Of a DNA stretch of 64,000 nt, positions 28,295-38,366 are shown piece after piece. Position numbers and translations under genes: made by a program. Position 1 is the first letter of the stretch; each line of letters opens with the position of its first letter. Where the stretch lies: positions 32,187-96,186 of the IMG/VR virus record IMGVR_UViG_3300034759_000344. One strand, 5' to 3'. The notes beneath the pieces are model-generated. The model searched no databases. It saw only the letters and a list, made by a program, of their open reading frames with translations, and was not told the DNA's origin. Origin of the DNA: a virus.

Positions 28295-31200
28295 TTACCT
28301 AAGGAGTACTATCAAGTTGGTGCAAGCTGGTTGGTCAGTTACCTGTAGGGTATTCAAGTCCACTCTAACTTTAAGTGAAGTTGCTGGACTACCTAAAGTA
28401 TGAGTGTACTTTCTGCGTTCCCAGTTGTAAGCTGGAGAACCCACTAAAGTCATATTGGTGAGCTCTGTCCAATTTTGTCCGTTATCAGTAGAAATGCTTA
28501 CTGTAGCACTACAGTTGGTAGCTGATGGACGGTAAACATCACACCAAAGCTCTATGTTGGTAAACTCACCGTTGGAGATTATAGTTCTTGATACATAGGT
28601 TGCTGAAGTGTCTAATTGGTACAAAGATATCAGTAATTTGTCCGCTACTACTGGGCTCAGCCTATCAGTATTGGATTCCATTTCCAACTTCAGTTTTATG
28701 GAAGTTGCCTGGACTTTGGGAGTATCGTTTACCAGATTGTTAGCTAACGGATACCAGGTAGCTCCATTGTCAAAAGAATAGTAGAGTTTTATCTTAGTGT
28801 TTTCTGGAATGTAGGTGGTGAGCTGGGGCAGTACTTGGAGATAGTTGTAGTTAACGGTTTCGGTAACTATGGTGGCACTGCTTGCTGTAAACTGAGCTCG
28901 GTAGATTTTGAATTTAATATCCCAAGTTTGATGGTCTGCCCAGGCTAGGGCGTTGGACGAGGAGAACATCAGTCCTTGCAAGTAAGGCTGTCTGGATATG
29001 GGAGCTCCAGTTAGTAGGTCTGATTGTCCCATTTCAGCGTAGAACACTTCGTATGCAGTACTGTCGGAGGAAATTGTTATGCAGTAGTAGTTTTCTCCTA
29101 ACAGCAGGATTGGTGAGTCAAAAGTTATTACCGTTTCTGCTGAGGAATCATCAGATACATTTATTTGGTCTGGTGTAACGGTTTTGCTGGCTATAATATC
29201 TTCTCCAGGATAACCATTCACCACATTTCTTATTTGTACAGTTACTGGGATGTTATTACTGTCTTTCTTTTTGAAGTAGAGCCCTACTGAGGTTATGAAA
29301 CAGGTATCTCCTACGTAGAAAGTTTGAGCTACAGGATCTTTTCCGTTGTTGCAAGTTTTTTTGTTTGCAGCACTACCCAGGAATCCTCCAAAAATGGCTC
29401 CAAGCAAAGCTCCTATTGGACCAGCTACCATTGCACCTATAGCTGCTCCTGTAGCTGCTCCAACTACAGTAGAAGCTGAACTTGAAGAGCTGGATGATGA
29501 TGGCTTAGGGGTACTTGTTGGTTGGTTGGTGGGTTGTGAAATAGCGCAGTTTTGAGATGGACGGGGAATGGGACAGGGAGGTGGTGTGTAGTTTGGAGCG
29601 CTCTGGTTGTAGATGGTTCTTTCCACTTGATTAATCTTTACTCTTTCGTAGACGTCCCTTACGCCATTGGCATAGAAGTAAGTTTCTGCGCTTTGGTAGT
29701 CGTTTTTAACCTCTATTTTCTTAAGTCCTGTTGTAAATTTGTTGGCAGGTAAGGTTACGGTCAGAGCAAAAGTGCCGTCGCTTTTGGATTTCACTGTTCC
29801 TACATCTGTTCCCAAAGGAGTACCTTCTATAGGAGTGGCTACTAAGTTTACTCCGTCAACGTAAACTTTCAGATTATCTTGGTCGGGATAGAAGTTAGAT
29901 CCTCTAATGGTTATGGTAGTGTCTTCAGGTATTAATTCTAGTGATTCCTGACGTAGCAGTCTGTTTTCAAACCAAGAGCTGATAATTCTATCAGATACTG
30001 AGTTTCTTGGATGGAAGCGGTCGTAACGAGCGTACTTGGTGTTTATAACTACTGTTTCTGTGGATTCATTGATGATCACATCGGAGTTGTATATCTTTTC
30101 GCTTGGATCTGTGCTTAAGAATGGTTCCCGCTCGAATAGAGCATACTGGTTAACTCGAATACTGGACGAAGCTTTTGGTTGTTCTATGTAAATCGTTTCT
30201 TCATAGGGAAGGATGTAAGCGTTTTGTGTCTTTTGAGCTGTTGAAGATGCTACAGGTAAAGCTACATGATTTACTTCGGAGTAACCAGGAACAAAAGCTT
30301 GTAATTCAGGTACGATAGCCCCGTTCCAGTTAGGATGGTAAATGTCTGCTTTGGTGTATCCCACACAACCCTCGGAGAACATACCCACTAAGTCGGTGGG
30401 TGAAGAGCCCAAGTTTACTGGGTCGTCGAGCTGAGATAAAGCTAAATTGTATTCAAGCATTTCCACTCTGCGAATTAGCTCGTGCAGTTCAGGCATTGAT
30501 ATGCGTTTCAAGTTGTAGTTAGTGACTTCTAATTGATTGGAGTTAGGTGGGAAATAGATTTCGCAGAGCGGTAGAGAAGTAGATGGTGGAATAGGTTTTT
30601 TGTTGAACCCAACGTCTGCTGGTTCGCCTTCTAAGCGTGTTATGTTACCGTCTTTATCCAAATAAAGAACATCGGTTCTGGCTAAGTAGTAGTCGTAGTC
30701 AACTTCAAAGTACGAACCGTCTACTATGTTATCTACGGTGGGTAGAAACTTGATAATGGTGTCTCCTTTGGTGTCGGTAGTTACTTGGTAATCGTTGCCT
30801 TCTCCAGGAACCAGTATTTTCTGGTAGATAAAAGTTACCGTGTAAGATGTTCCTGGATTAGGTTCTGCTCCTAGTGGAGACCAATCAATTATGTTCCCAT
30901 TTACAATGTTGTAATCTGTGCCTGCAGTATAAGTGGTAGTGTCTTGCTTAACTTCGATTACTTGCAGTACGTTGTTGAAGGGTATAGTATCTGCTCCACC
31001 GATGGTTGCACCGCGTACCATGTTGTAATCGGTTACCTGAACGTTGGCTCTTACTACGTTTACAGAGGCTACAGGTTGCTTGTAAAGAGCGTAGTCGGTA
31101 GTTCCCGATTGGTAGAGGTGCATCTCATCGGTTATTGATCTGGTGGAAGTGCAGGGATTCACCGTATTAATAACTGGAGAAGGAATGGAAACTTCATATC

Positions 31201-31864
31201 CTAAAACATAAGCTTTACCTGGAGCAGTAATCAAGTCCGCTTTACCATCTTCTCGAAGCAAAGCTGAAGTAGTCAACCCTCTTACCAGGTAGTTTTCGGA
31301 TTCATCGTAAGTTCTGCGGGCTAAGATGTTTAAAATGGTGGAGTATTCGGTAGCCTGGCGGTGCTGAACTAATGCACCATCTTTAAGTTCGTACAGTTTG
31401 ATGGTTGGGGTGGGACTTAACACCACTTGGGTGGTAATTTTCAAGCGGTGGGCACCAGGTTTTCCGTAACCTCTTCCACCTGGATAGATGTCTCTCAAGT
31501 CAGGGTCTTCTTCTTCAGTGACTATCTCTTCAGTTATATCAACTCCAATTATTTCCGTACCAGTTCCCGTTATGCCTAAGACGGTTTCTGCTACGGGAAC
31601 TATAAACCCGTTGTAGTAAACACTCCCTGAAGTAATGGTTACTGTATTTCCTTCTATAACAATCTGACATCCTTCTACTATAGCTCCCTCTTTAAACAGA
31701 ATGTTGGCTAAGTCACGAAGCTGGAGCTGTACTAAGTGCTGTAGTTGGGAAAGTTCACGGGCTTGTATGTAACGTCCAGGTACTGCCAATATTTGGTAGT
31801 ACCCTTTAGCTTTTTCCTCTTCAGTCTTTATCAAGTATGGACTTTGGGTAAGGTCTACAGCCAT
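28295..31864 (-). CDS. large DUF4815-type tail/baseplate fibre protein
   Basis: 1189 residues. The N-terminus (YYQILAVPGRYIQARELSQL) is the DUF4815 signature of large tail proteins in myoviruses. Beta domains follow, an Ig-like part near residue 670 (TTITIRGSNFYPDQDNLKVY), and then a proline/serine linker and a glycine-zipper stretch (VVGAATGAAIGAMVAGPIGA) around residue 800. The C-terminal 350 residues are jelly-roll-like beta domains. Probable role: long fibre hub or tail sleeve. The glycine zipper is unusual in such a protein. Confidence 0.8.
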   Translation of the reverse strand: MAVDLTQSPYLIKTEEEKAKGYYQILAVPGRYIQARELSQLQHLVQLQLRDLANILFKEGAIVEGCQIVIEGNTVTITSGSVYYNGFIVPVAETVLGITGTGTEIIGVDITEEIVTEEEDPDLRDIYPGGRGYGKPGAHRLKITTQVVLSPTPTIKLYELKDGALVQHRQATEYSTILNILARRTYDESENYLVRGLTTSALLREDGKADLITAPGKAYVLGYEVSIPSPVINTVNPCTSTRSITDEMHLYQSGTTDYALYKQPVASVNVVRANVQVTDYNMVRGATIGGADTIPFNNVLQVIEVKQDTTTYTAGTDYNIVNGNIIDWSPLGAEPNPGTSYTVTFIYQKILVPGEGNDYQVTTDTKGDTIIKFLPTVDNIVDGSYFEVDYDYYLARTDVLYLDKDGNITRLEGEPADVGFNKKPIPPSTSLPLCEIYFPPNSNQLEVTNYNLKRISMPELHELIRRVEMLEYNLALSQLDDPVNLGSSPTDLVGMFSEGCVGYTKADIYHPNWNGAIVPELQAFVPGYSEVNHVALPVASSTAQKTQNAYILPYEETIYIEQPKASSSIRVNQYALFEREPFLSTDPSEKIYNSDVIINESTETVVINTKYARYDRFHPRNSVSDRIISSWFENRLLRQESLELIPEDTTITIRGSNFYPDQDNLKVYVDGVNLVATPIEGTPLGTDVGTVKSKSDGTFALTVTLPANKFTTGLKKIEVKNDYQSAETYFYANGVRDVYERVKINQVERTIYNQSAPNYTPPPCPIPRPSQNCAISQPTNQPTSTPKPSSSSSSSSASTVVGAATGAAIGAMVAGPIGALLGAIFGGFLGSAANKKTCNNGKDPVAQTFYVGDTCFITSVGLYFKKKDSNNIPVTVQIRNVVNGYPGEDIIASKTVTPDQINVSDDSSAETVITFDSPILLLGENYYCITISSDSTAYEVFYAEMGQSDLLTGAPISRQPYLQGLMFSSSNALAWADHQTWDIKFKIYRAQFTASSATIVTETVNYNYLQVLPQLTTYIPENTKIKLYYSFDNGATWYPLANNLVNDTPKVQATSIKLKLEMESNTDRLSPVVADKLLISLYQLDTSATYVSRTIISNGEFTNIELWCDVYRPSATNCSATVSISTDNGQNWTELTNMTLVGSPAYNWERRKYTHTLGSPATSLKVRVDLNTLQVTDQPACTNLIVLLR

Positions 31865-31878
31865 TTACGCCACCATCC

Positions 31879-32391
31879 TTAGAAGTTGAATACGATGTAG
31901 AATACTTCGTACTGATTGGGCTGAATGTGCAGCGGTTCTCGATTAGACACCCACTCAAGGTATCCCGTAAATTCCACTTCAGATGGAAGCAGTAAGGTTT
32001 TTCCTTCATTGCCTGCAGTTGGTACCAACTTGCTGTATAGTCCTACCTGACGGAAAGTAACATCGTCACTGATATCGGTATCAGTAATAGTTGCTTTAAT
32101 GAGTATTGTGGTCACCAGGTTGTTGCGAGCAAATTCTTCGGATACTGCTTTATAAGTTACTCCTTGTACTATGTACTCGCCTGTAGTATCTTCTACCACA
32201 AAGGTTTTAACGTCTGCTTTTTTAAAGATTACTGGTTCTTCTACGTCTAAAATATCTGGACTTACTATAGGTGGATTATTTTCATCTGGCCAGGGAGTGG
32301 TTCTACCTATACAAATCCATAAATCTCCAGATATGAAATCCATAGCTCTTGATATGTTTCCAATTACAGGAATGGCAATACTATTTGGCAT
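31879..32391 (-). CDS. baseplate/tail-fibre connector protein
   Basis: 170 residues, beta-rich: DLWICIGRTTPWPDENNPPI, DVTFRQVGLYSKLVP and WVSNREPLHIQPNQYEVFYI. The pattern with a -RTTPW-DE-NPP- segment and a late REPI-like block is common in T4-like and Firmicute phage baseplate wedge-associated proteins. It lies between gpI-like and DUF4815 genes. Function by position only. Confidence 0.65.
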   Translation of the reverse strand: MPNSIAIPVIGNISRAMDFISGDLWICIGRTTPWPDENNPPIVSPDILDVEEPVIFKKADVKTFVVEDTTGEYIVQGVTYKAVSEEFARNNLVTTILIKATITDTDISDDVTFRQVGLYSKLVPTAGNEGKTLLLPSEVEFTGYLEWVSNREPLHIQPNQYEVFYIVFNF

Positions 32392-32404
32392 AATCTATTC
32401 CTCC

Positions 32405-32947
32405 TTAATATTCGTACGTAATGCGGGTATATACACTTCCGTAAGGTGTAGTACCGCCGTAACCATCTATGCCGTATCCACCAGAACTCATCAAAACGCT
32501 CTCAGCGTTGGTAATGGTTACGTTTGGTACGCTGTATGTGCTTGTGACTACCAGACTACTTTCAGTGCTAGCAGCTGCCTGAGAATAGTCGGTAATAAAA
32601 TTAAGTCGAGTAGTCCTTCCTAAGATAGTGAGAGGTTTAGGTACGTAAGTAAAGGAACTGGTAGTCAGCTCTACACCGTGGGATACGTTAGAAGTGGAAA
32701 TGGAAATAGTCGAGCGGTAGTTAATAACTGAGTACTTAGTTCCAAAAAGAGGTGTTGGAGTTGGATAGGTTTTTACCATAGCAGTTACTACAACCACTCG
32801 ATGAGCCATGGCGGGATCTCCATAAGGGTCCAGACCGTACCTGGATTTACCGTATCCTGGTACGGTTTCCATAACTCCCGTCTTGAGTTTTTCAGGAGTA
32901 GCTATGGCGTGTATGTGTACTTGAGTGCTGGTTTTTAGATAGCCCAT
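32405..32947 (-). CDS. unknown baseplate-region protein
   Basis: 180 residues, Thr/Ser/Tyr-rich with repeated GYGKSRYGLDPYG and GGYGIDGYGGTTPYG patterns at about residues 30 and 155. It looks like a beta-structured virion protein; I do not recognise the family. Its ends fit closely between neighbours, supporting expression as part of the baseplate operon. Confidence 0.62.
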   Translation of the reverse strand: MGYLKTSTQVHIHAIATPEKLKTGVMETVPGYGKSRYGLDPYGDPAMAHRVVVVTAMVKTYPTPTPLFGTKYSVINYRSTISISTSNVSHGVELTTSSFTYVPKPLTILGRTTRLNFITDYSQAAASTESSLVVTSTYSVPNVTITNAESVLMSSGGYGIDGYGGTTPYGSVYTRITYEY

Positions 32948-33610
32948 TTACGCTATTCCTCCAGCATTCAACTTTCCAATGGTGTTGGTTACATAGTAAG
33001 CTCCACCAGGGTCGGTGACACACAGCACGGATTCGGTAGTTGTACTTGGGGTATAGAGACTGGTATCTGTAAGAACGGATGCGAGTACATAAGTGTAGAT
33101 TACTTGTACTCCAGCAGCCTTAGTATTCTCGACTTTAAACTTTACTTCATCACTTAGGTAATCCGGTGTTTGGATATCGATTAGTGCCCAGGTCCAATAC
33201 TTGTAGTCAGGTATTCGGGACTCGTTGGCTGTAAAGCCCCCATTTAGCGGGTAAAGCTCGGTGTGGGGTTCATATACTACTACATCTGCTTCGGCAATAT
33301 CCGAATACATAGAAACTATTCTCTTCAGTCCTGCTTTGGTTTGCTTAGGTAAAGTTACCTCTTTGATTATGCGTTCCCGATAGCTTTCATCCCCCTCCCC
33401 GCTTAACCTGGAAATTCCGAATATTTTCCCCCACTCATCTAAATACTCTCCTTTAGCCTGTAGAAAGTAAGCGTTGGAAAGCAAAGAAGTTACATCACCT
33501 TCAGCAGTTTCTACTGCACTCTGCAAAGTCCTTATCAAAGTACTGTGATCACTACCTGGTTCACTATCTGCTTTTAGGAAAGGAGGCAAAAACCTGACTA
33601 TTCTGGACAT
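32948..33610 (-). CDS. gpI/YmfQ-like baseplate protein
   Basis: 220 residues. The N-terminal helical portion with FLQAKGEYLDEWGKIFGISR and ESYRERIIKEVTLPKQT is the pattern of phage tail protein I/YmfQ-like and XkdT-adjacent proteins. These sit between baseplate J and fibre proteins in P2-like tails. Its gene order (J-like 33613, then this) agrees. Confidence 0.75.
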   Translation of the reverse strand: MSRIVRFLPPFLKADSEPGSDHSTLIRTLQSAVETAEGDVTSLLSNAYFLQAKGEYLDEWGKIFGISRLSGEGDESYRERIIKEVTLPKQTKAGLKRIVSMYSDIAEADVVVYEPHTELYPLNGGFTANESRIPDYKYWTWALIDIQTPDYLSDEVKFKVENTKAAGVQVIYTYVLASVLTDTSLYTPSTTTESVLCVTDPGGAYYVTNTIGKLNAGGIA

Positions 33611-33612
33611 GG

Positions 33613-34653
33613 TTATCTATCCTCAACTGTTTGTATATTTACAGTTACCACACCGCTTTTCAGCACTTGGTTGGAGAGTATGGTGTACTGAGAATCTGGT
33701 ATCACTTCTACCGTGCGGATGATTTCAGGATGTTGAGCAAGTATTAAGCCTGCTAGGTGCTGGGGATAGAAGTCTTTTCCAACTTCCCTGGAGTTTAAGT
33801 AATTGGATACTAAAGTTTGGATACTGGAAGCAAGTTCTGTAGTGTCAACGTTGGGAACTATACCGACATTGACAGTAACATTTAGATTGATTCTACCTAT
33901 TTGTATGGGTGTGGCTTGAATGCCGGCAGCCTTTACCGATTCAATGGTCTCTTCTAGCTTTTCCTGGAGTTCAGAATCTATCTCTCCGTTTACGGTGTCC
34001 AGGTATATGTAAATACATCCTGGAAACTGCTCTTCAATCTTTACGTAGGTAACTTCTGGAAGTAAAGAAAGCTCATAACGTATGGCATCGAAAGTTCCTC
34101 TTCCCAGTGCTTTGACGAAGGAGGCAAATCTTTCCCTTTTGCTCAGTTCAGTTTCTCCATCAAAACCGCCTTCCGCAGTTTTGGGATTGGTTACTGAAAT
34201 CACATAAGGTACGTAGCTTCTAAGGTAGGTAATGGTTCCAGCAGATACGTTACCAATGCTCCCCTCGTACTGACAAACTACCGGAACGGACACTGAAGTT
34301 TCACCAGCTGCTACCTCAACATCCTGGGAAACTTCAAAAACGATTCCGTCTTTGGTAGCCAGCAGGGTTCCTTTGGGTATAACAAATGCTGGATGATCAA
34401 AAGTTAAGTTGAACTGCACATCAGTGTAAGCTTTAGTAGCCTGTAAGGCAGTAAATCCAAAAGCCTGATACACACTAGTAGCTATGGCTTTGATTATTGT
34501 TTCATGAACATACAGGTAAAGCTCTTCAATTTCTAGAGCCAAAGCTTCAAAAAAGCCTCGAATGGTAGAACCTACCGAAAAGTCAGTAACCTTCTTACAC
34601 AGTCCTTGAAAAAAAGATACTAAGCTTACAAGAACTTCTTCTGCTGTTTTCAT
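33613..34653 (-). CDS. baseplate J-like wedge protein
   Basis: 346 residues with the Baseplate_J layout: an N-terminal helical segment (GSTIRGFFEALALEIEELYL), then FVIPKGTLLATKDGIVFEV and EGSIGNVSAGTITYL, a GGFDGETELSKRERFASF stretch and a C-terminal beta domain with NLNVTVNVGIVPN. J-like proteins form the ring of wedges around the hub in contractile tails. It overlaps the gp25-like gene by four bases. Confidence 0.88.
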   Translation of the reverse strand: MKTAEEVLVSLVSFFQGLCKKVTDFSVGSTIRGFFEALALEIEELYLYVHETIIKAIATSVYQAFGFTALQATKAYTDVQFNLTFDHPAFVIPKGTLLATKDGIVFEVSQDVEVAAGETSVSVPVVCQYEGSIGNVSAGTITYLRSYVPYVISVTNPKTAEGGFDGETELSKRERFASFVKALGRGTFDAIRYELSLLPEVTYVKIEEQFPGCIYIYLDTVNGEIDSELQEKLEETIESVKAAGIQATPIQIGRINLNVTVNVGIVPNVDTTELASSIQTLVSNYLNSREVGKDFYPQHLAGLILAQHPEIIRTVEVIPDSQYTILSNQVLKSGVVTVNIQTVEDR

Positions 34654-35564
34654 ATGCGCACCACCGTGCTTAGAGGTAGAACGAGATCAGTTTTAAGCAG
34701 TACTTTGCAGGAAATATCTATACGGTCACCAAAGATCTTTACGTCGATATTGGTCACATCTTTTACCCTGAAGTCCTGCATAAGAGTTTGGCGAACTTCA
34801 AAAGCCAGGCGCTCCGGTAAATGGCTTTTAGTAGGATGTCCTATGTAAGTGGGAAGAAGTGACCCGTATTCAGGATGTAGAAAGTAAGAACCTCTTACAG
34901 TTATTAGCTTGCGCACCAAGGCTTGAGCAACATTTTCGGCTCCCGATACCAGATACAGGTCTCCTTGAGGGCCCGCTTCAACTTCCCCGAAAGTTTCGTA
35001 GTTTGCTGGGTTGTACTCAGCAAAAATGTCGGTGCCGTAGAGGTCGTTGTAGTCCAGCAAAGTGTTGGATTGACCATCGTCGATTACTACATAAATGCTT
35101 TCTCCAGGTTTCAGTACTCTTTTGTAGTATCCACCACTGAATTCGGAATCGTTGCTGATAGTTAATCCTGAGTACTCTTCAGAATCAAACTTCCAGGTGC
35201 TGTTTTCCGGTACGTTGTAAGCTTCTCCGTAACTTTCCGCAGTTACGTTTATATCTCCCTGCTGGATTCCCGACACTAAAGTTAACTCTTCTGTGGTTAA
35301 AAAACTCAACCATATTCCGTTACGCAAACAAAGCAGTCGAGTTCCTTTAGGAATAGTGACTTCAGTGTTTAACAGTTCCTCGCTTTTGGTTACGGTAACT
35401 GTACCTTGACTGTAGCCTTCCCTGGGATAGTCAGCATCTACTATATAGGGATACTCCAGATTGTTGAGGTTGATTAAGGTTTGCTCATCTTTAGTAGCTG
35501 GAAAGAGCTGCAACACGTTCTGCAGAGTATCCCAGGCTTTTAGAGTGTAGGTGCTCAAATACAT
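34650..35564 (-). CDS. baseplate wedge protein with gp25/gpW-like C-terminus
   Basis: 304 residues. The first half has a J-like beta segment (TEVTIPKGTRLLCLRNGIWL, GEAYNVPENSTW). The second half, with VAQALVRKLITVRGSYFLHP and EYGSLLPTYIG, FEVRQTLMQDFRVKDVTNID, is the GPW_gp25 family (lysozyme-like wedge initiator that starts sheath assembly). The combination of a J-type N-terminus with gp25 is a fusion worth noting. Confidence 0.8.
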   Translation of the reverse strand: MYLSTYTLKAWDTLQNVLQLFPATKDEQTLINLNNLEYPYIVDADYPREGYSQGTVTVTKSEELLNTEVTIPKGTRLLCLRNGIWLSFLTTEELTLVSGIQQGDINVTAESYGEAYNVPENSTWKFDSEEYSGLTISNDSEFSGGYYKRVLKPGESIYVVIDDGQSNTLLDYNDLYGTDIFAEYNPANYETFGEVEAGPQGDLYLVSGAENVAQALVRKLITVRGSYFLHPEYGSLLPTYIGHPTKSHLPERLAFEVRQTLMQDFRVKDVTNIDVKIFGDRIDISCKVLLKTDLVLPLSTVVRI

Positions 35565-36475
35565 AAGACTTTTTTCACTCCTCGCAGGGACTGGATCAGG
35601 AGCTTGTTGAGCTTAATGTCAGAAAATATTTTTTGGTTGTAAAGGTAAGTGTATACATCTACTAAGGGTAAGTTTACATAATTCAAATCAATAAAGCCGT
35701 GTAGGTATAAAAGATTCTTCAAGGTTTGGTGTACGTTTACTGTAACTCCGTTTATCTCTCTTTCTGGAGGGTTGCTGAGCTCTTCCTCCACCACGTTCTG
35801 CAGGGATTTAACCACTAAATAAAAGTAGTAAAGCAACGCTTCTATGCAGTAATAGTTAGGCATTTGACTGTACTTGGTATTGAGCAGGAAAAAGTTTTTA
35901 TAGTTAAAGATAAGCTGTTTAAATGAAGGATCTAAATGCAGGTTCTGAACGGGAATAGTGCTAAACTTGGTGAAAAAGTCCCCAGAAGATATCACCTCAT
36001 CCTGGAAACCTACCCTACCTATCGATTCTTGACGGGGGGCTGATAAAGCCAGATTTATTTTGCTGGGCTGCAGGGTACCAGTAGTGGTAGTTATCAGTAT
36101 AGAGGAAGCAGACCCTTGTTTAGCATAGTAAGTGTTAAAAGCAGCTGAGATGTTTTGGAAGTGCTGGTACTGTTCCGGGTTAAAGCATAGGTAGTGCAGG
36201 AATTTGGTAAGCCCTGGAGGTACCTCACTCACCTCCGCTTCCTGAATTGCGGATATTTTGGTGTAGTTATCTCCCGGTATGTAAAAAGCGATGGTATTGG
36301 GAGCTAAATAGTAATTCTTACCTATAACCACTCCGTACTCGCCGTCTATAGATAGAATGGTTCCCGGTACATAGCTTTTGGCTAGGTCGTAAGATACTTC
36401 TGCACTACGCATGATGTACTTTGTATACTCACTGCTAAAAGGATTTCGGTAAGATACTCTATGCAGTAAGCTCAT
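35555..36475 (-). CDS. unknown baseplate protein
   Basis: 306 residues, Tyr- and Asn-rich, with no family I can name. It has ILSIDGEYGVVIGKNYYLAP, which looks like a small beta barrel, and a long helical C-terminal half (YYFYLVVKSLQNVVEEELSN, LKNLLYLHGFIDLNYVNLPL). Gene order, between gp25-like and a hub-associated protein, makes a baseplate role likely. Confidence 0.62.
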   Translation of the reverse strand: MSLLHRVSYRNPFSSEYTKYIMRSAEVSYDLAKSYVPGTILSIDGEYGVVIGKNYYLAPNTIAFYIPGDNYTKISAIQEAEVSEVPPGLTKFLHYLCFNPEQYQHFQNISAAFNTYYAKQGSASSILITTTTGTLQPSKINLALSAPRQESIGRVGFQDEVISSGDFFTKFSTIPVQNLHLDPSFKQLIFNYKNFFLLNTKYSQMPNYYCIEALLYYFYLVVKSLQNVVEEELSNPPEREINGVTVNVHQTLKNLLYLHGFIDLNYVNLPLVDVYTYLYNQKIFSDIKLNKLLIQSLRGVKKVLCI

Positions 36476-37059
36476 GGGAACACCTTCAAAGGATCGTTGA
36501 AGTCTTCGCTGTTTGCAAATTCAGGAAGAGAGTTAAATGGGTAACCCATAGCTCCTGCAGGAACCCGTAGGTCCCCCCGCAGGGCTTGGGGATTATACTC
36601 GTCAAGGTAAGAATAATAAATAACGATTAGATTGATGTCGTACTGGTATAAGTACGGCTTGGAAGAGCTTCTGTTCAGGGTGAATTTCTGCGGCATAGTG
36701 ATGAACAGCAAGTTATCCGTATAGTTAAAAACGTAGAGAACTTTGGATACCGGTATTCCCGGCAGGCGGTCTTTGAACACTTCTTCATGAACTATGCGGT
36801 AGAGTTTTTTGAACTGCTCAAAAGCAGTATTCAAAGTTTGCGACTGACTGTTGCGTATGGTATCTGCAACTACACCTCTTAAAGAAAGCGTACCTATACC
36901 CAAACCAAAGTCATCTATAAAGACACCGCCTTTGGTTTGGATGGCGTTAACCCTGGTCGGTACGGTAAAGTTGTAGTCTTGAGGGTTAATAATAAGGTCG
37001 TAAGAACTTAAAATATTGTTGGTGCTCAAATCTCTTACTTCAAAAGAGAACTTTTTCAA
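36472..37059 (-). CDS. baseplate/tail-associated protein
   Basis: 195 residues: KKFSFEVRDLSTNNILSSYD, GGVFIDDFGLGIGTLSLRGV and VYIL-like strands resemble the tail proteins placed beside LysM/XkdP-like genes in Firmicute phages. No LysM domain is visible. It overlaps the 35555 gene by four bases. Likely a structural hub-ring component. Confidence 0.6.
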   Translation of the reverse strand: MKKFSFEVRDLSTNNILSSYDLIINPQDYNFTVPTRVNAIQTKGGVFIDDFGLGIGTLSLRGVVADTIRNSQSQTLNTAFEQFKKLYRIVHEEVFKDRLPGIPVSKVLYVFNYTDNLLFITMPQKFTLNRSSSKPYLYQYDINLIVIYYSYLDEYNPQALRGDLRVPAGAMGYPFNSLPEFANSEDFNDPLKVFP

Positions 37060-37085
37060 AGCTTCCCCCCTCCAAAATATAATAT

Positions 37086-38366
37086 TCAGTTAAGTTCGAT
37101 AATGCCAGCATTAACATCCACAATAGAACCACCGTTGATGATAACCGCACCTGCATTGATGTACAGAGTACCTCCTACAAGCTTTATTGATGCTCCACTG
37201 GTTTTCAGTTCCAGGTAATCTCCCCGCATGTACACCTGAGTTCCCGTCTTATTGATGGCCGTAATGGTGTCTTGTTTCATAAATATCTGACTTCCGGTGT
37301 GGTTTTTGGCTTGAATGGTATCATCTTCAATCCTTACATAGTCGCTAGTATCCCCTTCCGAGGATTTGAGAAGTATCTTTCTGGGCAGTATCTCTAATCT
37401 GCTTTTGGCTTTGTCGTTGTTTACTTCCACCTGAATCAAATCCTCGCCAAGTATTACACTTTCCGACTTTTTCTTCTTACCTTCTTTTACTCTAGTTAAA
37501 GCCAAATAATCTGCCCGAAGCTGTATCTGATCAGTTAGTTTCTGATAACTGCTATTCCCTGCTCCTCCGTTGTTGTGGTAATCAAGGAGCAATCCGTCGT
37601 CTTGAAACTGCAGGGACATAGCTTCAGTTACCTGATAGTCCTCTACCTGACTTGTTTCTTCTGAAGTTTCTTTAGCCTGCTGGTCACTGCTCTCCTCCTG
37701 AGATTCTTCTTTAGTTTTTTCCAGCTTCTCTTTTACTAACAGCAGTTTAGAATCGGGAGCTATCTTGAAGGTTAAAGCATTTTGGGGCTCGTCATCAGCA
37801 TCCACATGTTGGAGTTTAACGTAGTAGCGTTTTTGTTGTACAGCCGCTCCTTCTTCATCTTTGCTATACTTCTCAACTCTTTTGGCACTCTGTGGAAAAT
37901 ACGTAGGGAAAGTGTCTATGTTTTCTTGAGGTGGAGAAGTAGGATCTACTGCAGTTTCCTCACTGCTTAAGTACTGGTCAAAGACATCCTTAAGCTTCTT
38001 AGAGTACAAAGGATCTTCAGCCCAGGCTCCGGTGTTAGGTTCTGTAGTACTTTGTATTTCTTGGAAGAATTTTTCAGGGTTGTTACGAACTTCCCAAGCA
38101 GTTATGTGGTGCTTCTTTAGGTTGTAAATGTAAGATTCTACAGCCTCCCATTGATCAGAAAACAAGGCGTAGCCTTCAGAATCTACACCTGCTGGTCCGG
38201 TAAAGCGCATACCCCAAAGATTGAACGGGTTGCGCTCCATAGTACTCCCCCAGCCGGTTTCCAGGGCTGCTTGAGTTACAATGATTCTCCAGTCTATTCC
38301 GTATTTAGCTTCAGCTACTTGGGCATAAGGCTTTAAGTAGTTTATAAAATCCTGCTGACTGCTCAT
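37086..38366 (-). CDS. tail lysin: GH73 glucosaminidase with beta-helix spike
   Basis: 426 residues. Residues 1-150 are a GH73/FlgJ-like glucosaminidase (IIVTQAALETGWGSTMERNP with catalytic Glu, then NLWGMRFTGPAG and WAEDPLYSKKLKDVFDQYL). A linker with acidic repeats (KEETKEESQEESSDQQAKE-like) follows. The last 130 residues are short repeats such as DYVRIEDDTIQAKNHTGSQI and GGTLYINAGAVIINGGSIVD, a triple beta-helix spike like gp5 C-termini. It would digest peptidoglycan locally during injection. Confidence 0.88.
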   Translation of the reverse strand: MSSQQDFINYLKPYAQVAEAKYGIDWRIIVTQAALETGWGSTMERNPFNLWGMRFTGPAGVDSEGYALFSDQWEAVESYIYNLKKHHITAWEVRNNPEKFFQEIQSTTEPNTGAWAEDPLYSKKLKDVFDQYLSSEETAVDPTSPPQENIDTFPTYFPQSAKRVEKYSKDEEGAAVQQKRYYVKLQHVDADDEPQNALTFKIAPDSKLLLVKEKLEKTKEESQEESSDQQAKETSEETSQVEDYQVTEAMSLQFQDDGLLLDYHNNGGAGNSSYQKLTDQIQLRADYLALTRVKEGKKKKSESVILGEDLIQVEVNNDKAKSRLEILPRKILLKSSEGDTSDYVRIEDDTIQAKNHTGSQIFMKQDTITAINKTGTQVYMRGDYLELKTSGASIKLVGGTLYINAGAVIINGGSIVDVNAGIIELN

